Below, piece after piece: positions 1 through 8,791 of a DNA stretch of 13,230 nt; the first letter of the stretch is position 1; each line of letters begins with the position of its first letter. Below the pieces are notes generated by a model. That model saw nothing but the letters and a program-made list of their open reading frames with translations, searched no databases and had not been told where the DNA came from. The position numbers and the translations under genes were made by a program. The stretch lies in the NCBI GenBank assembly GCA_003024985.2, contig PXIH01S0030581.1. One strand, 5' to 3'. The stretch is from Euperipatoides rowelli (Eukaryota; Onychophora; Udeonychophora; Euonychophora; Peripatopsidae).

Positions 1-2072
1 TTTTTATACGAGCGCCAGTGTATATATATATATACTGTATATAGTACAGTATATTTACTACATACTGTATTGAGTTGCATTTTTTCTGTAGCCTATTGTC
101 TATTTTTTTTTAATTTTCCTCTCCTGAGTCCTGCCCTAAGGCTTTTCTAATCTATTTTTAAACACTGTTATTGCAACCATAGTTTAATTTTATATAATTA
201 GAAACTGACACATTTTTAGATAAATGCAATACTAAGAAATGACGGCTACTTGCATGTACTTTTAAAAAAAAAAAAGTTTCAAGTGAGAAAATTTGACCAA
301 GCCAAGTAATCGAGCTTTGATGCAAACATTTTTGTAAAGATGATTTAATTCTGTTTGTGTCTTTCTTAATTAACCAATCACATCATGGATATGGAAAAGA
401 CTTTATAGCTTTAGAAAAGTGTTTTATCAACGAGCATTATAATAAACTTTAGCTTGATTTTTTTTTCTTTTTTGATTGCGGAGAAGTTCAACTGCATGAC
501 TTTGTTTTGAATTTATTTTGTTAGTTCATATAATTAAAAGGGCTAGAGTTTTTAAGTACCTTACATAAATTTAATTTGTATAATAATACTATGTACGGTA
601 CAGTATATATTTTTATTTGTTCCTTAAATAGACAGAAAATAAAAAAGACTACAAATTTTAGGAATTCTGGGTAATAGTCGAGTGCAGGCAAAAGGAATTA
701 AAAAAAAAAAAAAGATTTTTAACTATAACACCGATCTTTTTGAATATCTTATTGCACAATTTATTAATTTTCTTAGATTAATTTGAAAATAGTTTGATAT
801 TTTGAGTTCAAACTTAAATGATTTNTACTTGAATAAAATCATTTTTATTTATAAAACTAATTACAGGTATAATGTTAAATTTTTAAGGGAGAGATTTTCC
901 CTCCTTCAAGTTAATATTGAGAGAAAATACATTTTTACGAGAGAATTCTCGCAATCCCGCGGTCTGGGCAAGGCTCTGAATGATGTTTAGGTCCTAATAT
1001 AACTGCTAACTGTAGCCTAAATTATTAATGATGAAAAAAAAAAGAAAAAAAAAACACAATTTAAGAATTAAACAAAGATCCACACATTATTTGGAAATAA
1101 ATAAAAAAAATAAACATACAATTTTAAGCATTTCATACCGCATGCAATGAAATAGATCTACGTGTTTGTTTAGTGTTGCCAAATCTACAGCTTTGACTAC
1201 TAGATTTAGTTTCTTTTCTTTAATAGAAAGAATGGGTTCCGGTGATTGTATATTATATTAATACTATTTTGGCAAGTGAGCAAATGTGTAGCCAGCTGAC
1301 AGCTTTTAATATTTAAAATGAAGGCTCAGTTCCATGGAATTTTATGCTTAATCCACAGCGAATAATTAGTTTTAAAAGTTTAGAATTTAATTTTAAAAAG
1401 TGGAAATTACTTTACAAATTGACTAAAATAATGCTAAATTTAAATTTATTAAAATTCGGACTATTATTACATTAAATCGTATTTTTGTATTTCAGTTCGA
1501 TATTCGGATGAAATATGAAAATATTGGAGCACTTGACAGCTATGCATTAATAGTAATAATAATGAAATTTAAAATAAATGAAAACTTCCTTTATGTAATT
1601 CATGGATCTTGCAGTGTGGTACGTTAATAATTGCAAAAAGGATTCACTAATATTGAATTTTATTGGTCAGTGACAGTAACGTGTTGTCTCAGTGATGTCC
1701 GTCAAATTTAAATTTAAATCTGTGAAGTCTATTGAATACAAATATTGTATCCCAGGGCCAAAGGACCCCCAAGCTAAATAATATTTATTCAAGACTAACT
1801 TTAGAAGAAATATAAATATTTATTGTATTATTAGAATTAAGTTATGATAGACTGCTTGAAATGTAAATAATAGCCTCTATATTATTATAAGAATGGAACT
1901 TTTAAGCAATGAATGAACTAAGACTTTAAATAAAGAAGCTTACATAATTAATTAAATAATTAAACAATACTCTCTGGTCTTGGTCTCGATCTTGACGTCT
2001 CTGGTCTTGAACTCAAAGTGTCCATCTTGAGAACAAGTCTGTCTCCTTTCCATATGATTGAATAGGGTCTGG
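1..2072. other. AT-rich non-coding stretch, no gene seen
   Basis: I find no convincing exon, RNA gene or transposon here. It opens with a (TA)n microsatellite at 21-34, followed by a small palindromic block of ATACTGTA and TACAGTAT arms at about 33-53. A-runs occur near 264-274, 699-713 and 1034-1053. A short internal repetition, TCTCTGGTCTTG, occurs twice at about 1971-2009. The open frame at 802-990 crosses the N at 825, has low-complexity composition and shows no family resemblance. This may be coronin intron or intergenic sequence; the window does not tell which. Confidence 0.6.
21..34. repeat. (TA)n microsatellite
   Basis: Seven TA dinucleotides in a row. They sit directly before a palindromic TACTGTA / TACAGTA block. 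This is simple-sequence DNA with no sign of function. Confidence 0.8.
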
Positions 2073-2296
2073 TGGGGGTGAAATAGTTAAAAAAGTGGAT
2101 TGTTTTGTATCCTTTCATTGTTTGTAAAAAATATATTTGAGCTATTGTAAAAAATTCATGTTAAATTTGCAATTGTGGTATTCTCATAAAATTCCAGAAT
2201 TTTTTTTTTAACATTGATACCAATATTAGACCCTCCCATCAAGTTTTTTTCTTTCAAAAAAAAAAAAAAAAAGGAAATTAACTATTTTACCCCATG
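2073..2296. repeat. Short inverted-repeat element (possible MITE)
   Basis: The left end reads GGGGGTGAAATAGTTAA and the right end reads TTAACTATTTTACCCC. The second is the reverse complement of the first with one mismatch over 16 bases. The 190 or so bases between are AT-rich and hold T and A runs, with no coding. The same end motif recurs at about 2306, 2329 and 3408, which suggests it belongs to a transposon family and did not pair by chance. GTCTGG lies just outside both ends at slightly different distances, so a target duplication is not clear. I cannot assign a superfamily. Confidence 0.4.
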
Positions 2297-2328
2297 GTGT
2301 CTGGAGTAAAATAAGTAGGCCTATACTA

Positions 2329-3422
2329 TGGGATAAAATAGGTACACCTGTTTTTATTACTTAAATGTTTTTTTAATACAAATTAAGAGTTCACACCTGT
2401 TTTTAATATAAATTAAAAGTTAATTTATTTTAGTCAAAATATTCACAATAGCTAATATTGTATCCTATAGGTCAGAAATACTGCCGGCCCCATGAAGCTA
2501 ACCCAATCCTGGTATTACAAAACAACATAACACTAGACAGTTTAAAAATTTAGGTACAAATCTGTTTTCTTGATTTTTATTGTCTTCCTAGTTCTCTTGT
2601 TTGTCCTCATTATTTACCGTATGTTTCCGATGGCTATCCTTCCTCAAGTTTGATCTTTTCTTACCAGGTGATTTGCTCTGCTTTGACCTTGTTCAAATAT
2701 TTTAATTTTATTTAACCTTAATTGAATTTTATTTCATTGGCTTTAAAATTATATCCTTTCTGATCTCTCTGATTTTTCTCTTTCTGGGTGGGTATCTGGA
2801 TCTTTTTGTTTGTGGTCGTATGTTTTAATAAACTTCCATTTAAAATTACTCCCTCCCTCCCGAGTTTGTTCTTTGCTCTTTCTCTCCAACCTTTTGGTGG
2901 GATTGGGACTACCTTCAAGTCTCTCAGCTGTCAATCCAAATGAAGTTGTATCTTCTAATCTTTTATGGTTCTCTGAAAGATAATTGCTGCTAATTTCATG
3001 CTACATGTACTTCATGTATTAATTTAATTCCTTTTTCTTGTTTGTTTTGCCCCTTGAATCTTCTCTTGCATTTTCTTGTCTAAATCTTTCTTTTCCATTA
3101 CTCAAAGCTTTCCAATTTTGTGTTTGGTCTTATCTTGCCGTGTGATTTGCTATTTCATCTTGTTTAAGTGTACCGGTAGTAATTTTGTTTGCTATCTTGA
3201 CAGGATTTTGTCTATGGTTTTACCTTGGCTCCCTCTTAATCTTCTAATTTTCTCCTTTTTTGGTTGAGCATTTCTTCTTTGCTTTATATTTATTGTTTAA
3301 AGGTGATTCTGTTAGGCTATTCATGGAATTGTCAATGTCCTCTTTGATTCATATTTGGCTCTCAAGATATGTTTACCATATTTCACATGAGTTTTAGACC
3401 TACTATAACTATTTTACCCCAC
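2329..3422 (-). mobile_element. Possible decayed DNA transposon with GGGGTAAAATAG ends
   Basis: The left end TGGGATAAAATAGG and the inverted right end TGGGGTAAAATAG (read on the minus strand) bracket about 1.1 kb. Each is preceded on its own strand by TA, which would fit a TA target duplication as in the Tc1/mariner/pogo group. That is inference from very short matches. The interior is strongly pyrimidine-rich on the plus strand, so the minus strand is rich in Lys, Glu and Arg codons (see the pseudogene entry). A local duplication of CACCTGTTTTTA with following sequence lies at about 2347 and 2394. Alternatively the motif copies belong to separate small elements. Confidence 0.3.
2750..3350 (-). 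pseudogene. Decayed Lys/Glu-rich reading frame, unidentified
   Basis: Read on the minus strand from about 3350 down to 2750, one frame stays largely open for about 190 codons with only a few stops. It encodes very charged protein with stretches such as KAKKKCSTKKGEN, NGKERFRQENARED and LERKSKEQTREGG. The longest intact pieces are 66 and 61 codons at 2718-2934, in two overlapping frames, which suggests a frameshift. I do not recognise the family. The basic, charged character would fit the tail of a pogo-like or other transposase, and the inverted GGGGTAAAATAG ends around it point the same way, but no catalytic motif is visible. Simple purine bias could also produce an open, Lys-rich frame by chance. 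Confidence 0.3.
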
Positions 3423-3593
3423 ATAAGTTTTTCTTATATAAATTATTAATTTTTTAGTTTTTTTAATAAGTGAATGTTAATAATTACTAAAGCAGTATTC
3501 TACTTTATAAATCTAATTTTCCATCCAATTGTCCCATCTATCAGCACCAATATAGGTTTCCACACTCTATGTTGGGTCCCTTAAGAAAAAAGA

Positions 3594-3775
3594 TTGACAT
3601 TTACCAAAAGGCAAACATTATTAAAAGGAACCAAAGTCTGTGGAATACTCCCATCTTGGCTATATCCAAGAATAATGGCAATATATCTGGACATATTTAC
3701 TATTATTCTTGGATATAGACAAGATGGGAGTATTCCACAGACTTTGGTTTCTTTTAATGTTGCCTTTTTGTCACT
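3594..3775. repeat. Long near-perfect hairpin (inverted repeat, 25-base loop)
   Basis: The inner arms are 3631-3676 and 3702-3747. They are reverse complements over 46 bases with a single mismatch (g at 3659), separated by a 25-base loop. Weaker pairing with a few bases of gap extends outward: AAAAGGCAA at 3606 pairs with TTGCCTTTT, and TGACA occurs beyond both arms, at 3595-3599 and in inverted form at 3769-3773. A 67-codon open frame spans both arms and is best explained as a by-product of the palindrome. Possibilities are a foldback transposon or MITE, or a hairpin-RNA source giving small RNAs. No target duplication was recognised. Confidence 0.85.
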
Positions 3776-3950
3776 GTTATGGGCCTCCGAAAACTGAATG
3801 AAGTTATTGAAACTTTTCCTTATTCACTCATGAAAATAGATGACATTCTCGTCAGTCTAGCGGGCTCCAAGTTATTTTCAAATTTGTAATTAAATAAAAG
3901 ATTTTTTCAGGTGGGTTTTGATGATAGCCATCAAGGATTGGTACTGTTTT

Positions 3951-4608
3951 ACAACACCTTGGGGGCGTTATAGCATGTAGCTTCTTCCTCAAGGGGTAGT
4001 TACTTCAGCATCAGTTTTCAGAAATTCATGAGGCTTTGCATGATCTGATTAGTCATGGAAGTCTTTGTTATCAAAGATGATGTGTTGGTGTAAACTGTTA
4101 AAGCTGAGGAACACAAAGCACTGTGAGCTATCACTAGGCTTCAAGAAATTCAGCTGGTGACCAGAGCACCTAAGTTCATATTTTTCAGTGACCATGTCAA
4201 ATTCCTGGATCATATAATCAATAAAGATGGATCTCGATTCACATCAGAGAAGTGCTATTCAATATATTGACAAACATAAACAAATACAATCATTTATGGG
4301 TACTATCAATTTTTATAGAAAACTACATAGGCAAAAGGGGATAACTGATATAGATGCCCCCCCCCCCTATAACCTTATAAGGTTAGAAAAAGACTGCATG
4401 AAGTGATGAATGTGAACATGCATTTCAATTATTAAAATTTGCCCTAAACAATGCTCCAGTGCTTTCATATCCACGATAGGATTTTTCATTTTTTATCAAG
4501 TCCGATACATTCAATACTTCTATTGAAGCTGAGTTAGAACAAGAAATAGATGGTAATGTATACCTGATAACTTATTGCTGCAGAAATTTAAATAAGGCTA
4601 ATCAAAAC
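3951..4608 (+). pseudogene. Ty3/gypsy-type pol fragment (reverse transcriptase to RNase H), broken
   Basis: Pieces of a retrotransposon polymerase appear in order on the plus strand, spread over different frames. TTPWGRY lies at 3951-3971, and LLPQGVVTSASVF follows after a stop. The catalytic pair is seen in KDDVLV at 4073-4090, directly followed by a stop. A connecting stretch includes RLQEIQLVTRAPKFIFF, HVKFLDHIINKDG and IQSFMGTINFYRK. The RNase H start includes HAFQLLKFALNNAPVLSYP, then SDTFNTSIEAELEQ and YCCRNLNKANQN. This order matches the Ty3/gypsy pol layout (RT fingers, palm, thumb, then RNase H). Several stops and frameshifts and a C-run at 4357-4366 show it is dead. No LTRs, gag, protease or integrase were recognised. 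Confidence 0.8.
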
Positions 4609-4674
4609 TAGTGTTTTTGAACATGATGCTCCGGCACAGTTTACGTTCTGCAGCAATTCCATCATATAGTATAA

Positions 4675-4760
4675 GGGTTAGGGCTGGGCGATGTCAAACT
4701 TTTGACATTGCAATACATTGTCAGTCTTACATCGATATTTCAGATTGTAAACAGTAGAGC
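4675..4760 (+). mobile_element. Probable end of a hAT-like non-autonomous element
   Basis: TTAGGGCTGGGCGATGTC starts near 4678 and is followed by sequence rich in ATCGATAT and TTGCAATAC-like motifs. From memory this resembles a terminal sequence common in animal hAT-type repeats (GGGCTGGGCGATAT...). The matching inverted end, ATCGCCCAGCCC, was not found downstream, so the extent is unknown and the element may be truncated. It begins only about 70 bases after the last recognisable gypsy codons, so it may have inserted into or beside that element. Confidence 0.35.
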
Positions 4761-6424
4761 TACAATGGCAGGGAGGATCATAATTAGCTGTTTATATTCA
4801 TTAATTAATTTTGCTGTAGTTTTGAAAACATCCCATTAGTCACACACAATGCTATATCATCATACAAATGATTAAGGTTCGTAATTCTAAAATTATCATA
4901 AGAAAATATATCCTTTTAATATAATTTCATGGGGGTGTTAAAATTTGCTATAATTTGGTCAAATTTTAAACCATAATTACAGTAGCCTACGATAAGGGGG
5001 ATTAGAATTTGATTTGTTTAAAACTGAAGCGTTTATATAAGGAGAAATACAGTAGATCTGTGATTTGTAGTTAGTTTTTTATTTTGTACAACAAAGTTTT
5101 GTACTGGTAATAATTTAATTTTAAAATAAAATGTTAAACTTTTGCTAAATCAGCTGTTTGTCTTTCGTTCATTCTTCATTTAGGCCTATGTGTTTTCATA
5201 CATTGCTCAGTTGTGTAATGTTCAATGATGATTTTTAGGTCAGTTAGCCCAGACAAATCATCCATGTTGGCATAGTCATAAATCTCAGAAACCACGACTT
5301 TAGTCTGGGATCTAATCTGATTTCATAACCAGATCTTTCTGATGCATTGCTTCTCAACACAGAAACAAGAGTCCTAAAGCATGCATTAGATGGATCAAGC
5401 GTAATTTTATTTGAAATGGAGCATACTTTTGTAAAGTTCAAGATCTTTTTATTTAAATTCATGTGGTTAATACAAAGGCTCTATGAATAACTTTTGACTA
5501 GTAGGCCTAAGGCCCAGACTGAAGTAGGGACAAAATTGTCAATAGAATTTGAAAAACATCCTAGACAATGTAAACAAGCTTAAAATTTTGGCAACTTGTT
5601 CTGAAAAATAAATAAATTTCTGTTTAAAATAGTTTAAGTTTAAATCATGCAATAATTACATTGTTTTTTATGAACTTCTGCCTTGTTTAGCAGTGTTCCA
5701 TTTAATATTGTTCCGTTAAATAACACAACAGAATTTGATGGATAAACTCACATTAATATCGTCAAATATATAATATTTATAGTCCATTGCATTTTGACTC
5801 TCATCCATTGCCTTAGTGCATAATATTTTTATTATTTATGTTAGTTTTCTATTGGTATAGGCTACTGTAGAATAAAAGATCTAAGGCAATTAGAAATATA
5901 ATCATTCATTTTCTGTCTAAAATATTTTGATACTTTAAAATACTAAATGTTAAAGGACAGGGGCATTACAAAGGAGAGGATGGGGTAGCTTCCCCTCCAA
6001 CTTTGGCAGAAAGTCCGAAAATTTTGTGTTGGCAGTTGGGAAAAGCTTAGTTGAAGGAGAAATTGTTGGTCAATTAAAAAAAAAAAAATGTAATCCAAGA
6101 TTTTTGTACTGAATGTGAATTTATAAACTTGGGAAATTTATTATTTTGACGTGTACTGACATTGATCTGAAGATAAGATGCATGCACTTGGTCACTTTAC
6201 AGCTGTGCAATAGTTGCGAGTTGGGAATTTTCCCCTTTCCTCCCCCTCCTATTAAATTCTCTAGTTACACACTGTTAAAGGAAAGGATTGTAATGAACTC
6301 AATTGTTTGTGGAAAGTATGCTTTGGAGTAAAATAACTTTTGTATATCTGGCATTTGGATTTTTTCCCAATGTAAAACTGTAATACTTTTTTAAAACTTA
6401 ATTAAATAGGAGTGAAAGTGTGTA
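4761..6424. other. AT-rich stretch without an identified gene
   Basis: No exon, RNA gene or transposon could be named here. The only notable open frame is on the minus strand at 5244-5462 (separate entry). A slightly GC-richer block at about 5955-6060, with CCCCTCCAACTTTGGC, and a pyrimidine run at about 6231-6252 look like parts of unrecognised repeats. GTAGCCTA or TAGGCCTA motifs occur at 4982, 5181, 5502 and 5858. Confidence 0.5.
5244..5462 (-). other. Unidentified 72-codon open frame, possible exon remnant
   Basis: This frame encodes a protein-like sequence with balanced composition, including NACFRTLVSVLRSNASE and GYEIRLDPRLKSWFLRF, and ends in ICLG before a stop. It is less low-complexity than the other short frames in the window. 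I do not recognise a family. A possible splice acceptor, GCATGCTTTAG, lies inside it just before the codons for TLVSVL, but no good donor was seen downstream. It could be a piece of a decayed transposon gene, a terminal exon, or chance. Confidence 0.2.
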
Positions 6425-6432
6425 ATCTAAGA
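6425..6432. repeat. Left target-site duplication of the hAT-type element
   Basis: ATCTAAGA directly precedes the CAGTGCTTCT terminus. The copy on the other side, at 6969-6976, reads GTCTAAGA, matching at seven of eight positions. Eight bases is the usual hAT duplication length. Confidence 0.75.
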
Positions 6433-6968
6433 CAGTGCTTCTCAAAGTGGTAGCCCCCCACACACACACAGGGAGGCATGAAACTTTAGTTAGAGAGCCC
6501 CAAATTTTGGAAACGAATCCAAGCATAGCCATTTCAAATATTACACCTGTTATTGAATCAAAACATGAGATCACATGATGCATCTCATTAGCCAGTAGAT
6601 ACTATGGTTTGGGAAGGTTGCAATACATTTAAAGTTTGTTTTATTTCTAATTGTGTTTTTATAACACAAATGTTTGTAAAAATAATTTTTTTTTAAATAA
6701 AAAAAAATTATTTAGCTAGCAATTTTAGTGTAAAATTTACCATATTGTATAATTAATTTGGTATAAGTTTTGGGATTATTCTAATAGCAAATGTAGAAAA
6801 TTTATATTCCTTTTTTTTTTTTTTCACCACAAACATCAAACTACCAAAAAATAAAAAAAAGGCTTATGAAATAATTTAGGGCAGTAATTAATTTGTGCCT
6901 ATTTACAGCATTATGTGAGCCTTTCAATTTTCTAATTTAAGGAGCCCTGGTGTCACAAAGAAGCACTA
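6433..6968. mobile_element. Non-autonomous hAT-type DNA transposon, about 536 bp
   Basis: The element starts CAGTGCTTCTCAAAGTGG and ends AAAGAAGCACTA. The reverse complement of that end is TAGTGCTTCTTT, so the terminal repeats match over about 9 of the first 10 bases. CAGTG-like ends and an 8-bp duplication are hAT hallmarks. The interior is AT-rich with T and A runs near 6690 and 6812, a (CA)n tract at 6459-6470, and no transposase reading frame. The minus-strand frame at 6398-6583 crosses the element boundary and is not a gene. It is probably mobilised by a full-length relative elsewhere, or was in the past. One changed base in the duplication suggests moderate age. Confidence 0.75.
6459..6470. 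repeat. Short (CA)n tract
   Basis: Six CA units directly after a C-run, inside the hAT-type element. Simple sequence only. Confidence 0.7.
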
Positions 6969-6976
6969 GTCTAAGA
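6969..6976. repeat. Right target-site duplication of the hAT-type element
   Basis: GTCTAAGA directly follows the AAGCACTA end. It matches ATCTAAGA at 6425-6432 in all but the first base. Confidence 0.75.
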
Positions 6977-7254
6977 TATTATCTGTTCTAGTGCATATTT
7001 TTTTCATCGATATAAAAAACGGTACCGTATATGTGGGCTAAGTAAATATTCTCTTATTTATTCAGTCTTTTTTTATAGTTAAAGACTATAAGATGTTACT
7101 TCTGTAATGCAAATTAAACTTTTGATAATTTTTTTTTTTTGGTAGATGAACTGTTAATGGAGAGCTTGGATTTGAAATTTACCATCTCAAAAAGATAGTA
7201 TTACAAAAAATAAGTTAACTGATTTCTCCAATTTTTGCTTACAAATCAAAATAC

Positions 7255-7448
7255 TTTTTAAACCTTTCACCTACCCCCCCTGATTATTTCACCTCTTGAT
7301 TATCAGAGGGCTGAAACGCAATAGTAGGAGTTAGGGTAAGACTGTATAAATAAAATAAGGCTGCTATCCATTTCAATCATGAGAAATTAGTAAATACTGG
7401 GCGTTATCGAGACACTTGTGAAAAATCAGGGGGTGAAGTTGAAAAGAT
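7255..7448. repeat. Small inverted-repeat element (possible MITE)
   Basis: The left arm around 7265-7291 contains CCCCCTGATTATTTCAC. The right arm around 7417-7435, read on the minus strand, gives CCCCCTGATTTTTCAC, so the core matches at all but one position. Weaker similarity continues outward: CTTTCACC on the left and CAACTTCACC on the right. About 130 bases lie between, without an open frame. I saw no clear target duplication and cannot name a family. Confidence 0.4.
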
Positions 7449-8040
7449 CCATTGTCTGTTATGTACACACAAAAACAATGTATTCACAATTGCTCATATT
7501 CGAAAATGAATTCTTTAGGAGTCAATGGCATACTGTATACCAGTTTAAATAAACGAAAATGCTTACCGTACTAAAGTCATATTTTTATCATTTTATGCGG
7601 CTTTCAAGAGCCACCACTTTACTAATTTTGTGTATTTGGTTTATTAAAATAACACCCTCGTTTTGTCACAAATAAATTTTTCTCCCTTTTCATCAAAAGT
7701 AAATTTGTGAATCTCTTCCTTCTAAATAAGACGTAAAGAAAATGTAAGCAAGCTCCAGAAACATAATTTCTAGCAGCAATATTGTATTAAATATTCTTTA
7801 GATAATTACAGTATGTCCACTTGGATTGGAAGATTTCTATTATATGAGCTATATATAAGAATAGCAATAGGTCTGAATAATGCAATTATCGTCCGATTGC
7901 GCTTACGAGTGTTGAGTAAATCGAAAGAAAAAATGATGTCTTAATAGATTGCGTGATTAGAAATTATTCCATTATTTCAATTTGCTTTTCGAAAAAATGT
8001 AAATTGTTGTGATAATTATATTATATATTAAAAAAAAAAT
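7449..8040. other. AT-rich stretch, nothing recognised
   Basis: No exon, RNA gene or repeat element could be supported. It carries the same kind of AT-rich sequence with scattered TACTGTA and TACCGTA motifs (about 7529 and 7565) as the rest of the window. Confidence 0.5.
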
Positions 8041-8134
8041 TTCTATGTGTACGTCATTCCGAACTCTTTCAATTGAATTTTCTCCCCAATGGTATGTCCA
8101 ATTGACTCGTTTTTTTTGTGTTAGGTTCCATAAT

Positions 8135-8179
8135 GTAGACATTGAAAATAGGCTTGGCCATTTTTTTGGGGGGATGGGG
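8135..8179 (+). repeat. Flanking repeat copy, left (GTAGACATTGAAAATAG block)
   Basis: GTAGACATTGAAAATAGGCTTGG followed by a T-run and GGGGGGATGGGG is repeated with few changes at 8654-8697, about 519 bases downstream, on the other side of the tandem array. The two copies bracket the array and suggest that it expanded inside a longer repeating unit. Confidence 0.75.
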
Positions 8180-8190
8180 TGGTGGTGTTG

Positions 8191-8553
8191 GGGGGCCCCA
8201 AAAATCGAAATTTTTTAAAATGCTCAATTAAATGGAAATTTGTGTTACCCTAGAGGTCTAGAATATGTATATACTGTAAATGGTCAAGTCCTTGATGGTC
8301 ACATGGGGGTGCCCCAAAAATCCTCAAAATCGAAATTTTTTAAAATGCTCAATTAATTGGAAATTTGTGTTACCCTAGAGGTCTAGAATATGTATATACT
8401 GTAAATGGTCAAGTCCTTGATGGTCATATGGGGGTGCCCCAAAAATCCTCAAAATCGAAATTTTTTAAAATCCTCCGATTAAGTTGAAATTTGTGTTACC
8501 CTAGAGGTCTAGCATATGTAAGTAAAAGGTCAAGGTCCTAGGTGGTCACATGG
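8191..8553 (+). repeat. Tandem repeat, three copies of a 125-bp unit
   Basis: The copies start at about 8191, 8306 and 8431. Each runs from GCCCCAAAAATC through CGAAATTTTTTAAAATG, then TTTGTGTTACCCTAGAGG and GGTCAAG, to GATGGTCACATG or a close variant. The first copy lacks nine bases (CTCAAAATC) present in the others, giving spacings of about 116 and then 125. Copies 1 and 2 are nearly identical from that point on, while copy 3 is more diverged, so the last duplication was recent. A fourth, degenerate start may follow at about 8553-8570. No open frame is maintained across copies, so this looks like minisatellite or transposon-internal repeat DNA. Confidence 0.9.
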
Positions 8554-8653
8554 AGTGCTAGGGGAGCCTCAAATGAATTCCGTCATTTTTTACAGGCTTT
8601 ACTTCCCAACATTACACAAATGTGAAATTTGGCATGTGGGTAGTTTACAAAGT

Positions 8654-8730
8654 GTAGACAATGAAAATAGACTTGGCTATTTTTTGGGGGGATGGGGGGA
8701 GGGGACACAAAATTCTTGCCCCCCCCCCCC
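8654..8730 (+). repeat. Flanking repeat copy, right, with G-run and C-run
   Basis: GTAGACAATGAAAATAGACTTGG repeats the block at 8135. It is followed by GGGGGGATGGGGGGAGGGG at 8686-8704 and a run of 12 C at 8719-8730. The G tract has three long G-runs with very short spacers and could form a quadruplex; it could also pair with the C-run as a hairpin. The short open frame crossing this region is a by-product of the repeat. Confidence 0.75.
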
Positions 8731-8791
8731 TCAAAAAAACAATGTCTGTCGATTTTGACGGGGTTTCTACTAGTTTATTACTGTATATTTA

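Noticed and set aside
802-990. Plus-strand 62-codon frame
   Set aside because: It includes an N, has AT-rich composition and matches nothing I recognise.
3594-3797. 67-codon frame across the hairpin
   Set aside because: The palindrome keeps both strands open. The protein has no recognisable features.
6146-6331. Plus-strand 61-codon frame
   Set aside because: No family resemblance, no splice or promoter context, and it overlaps a pyrimidine run.
8555-8758. Plus-strand open frame over the G-rich block (and a similar one at 8009-8218)
   Set aside because: Both are made of repeat-unit sequence and homopolymer runs. Their similarity to each other reflects the DNA repeat, not protein conservation.
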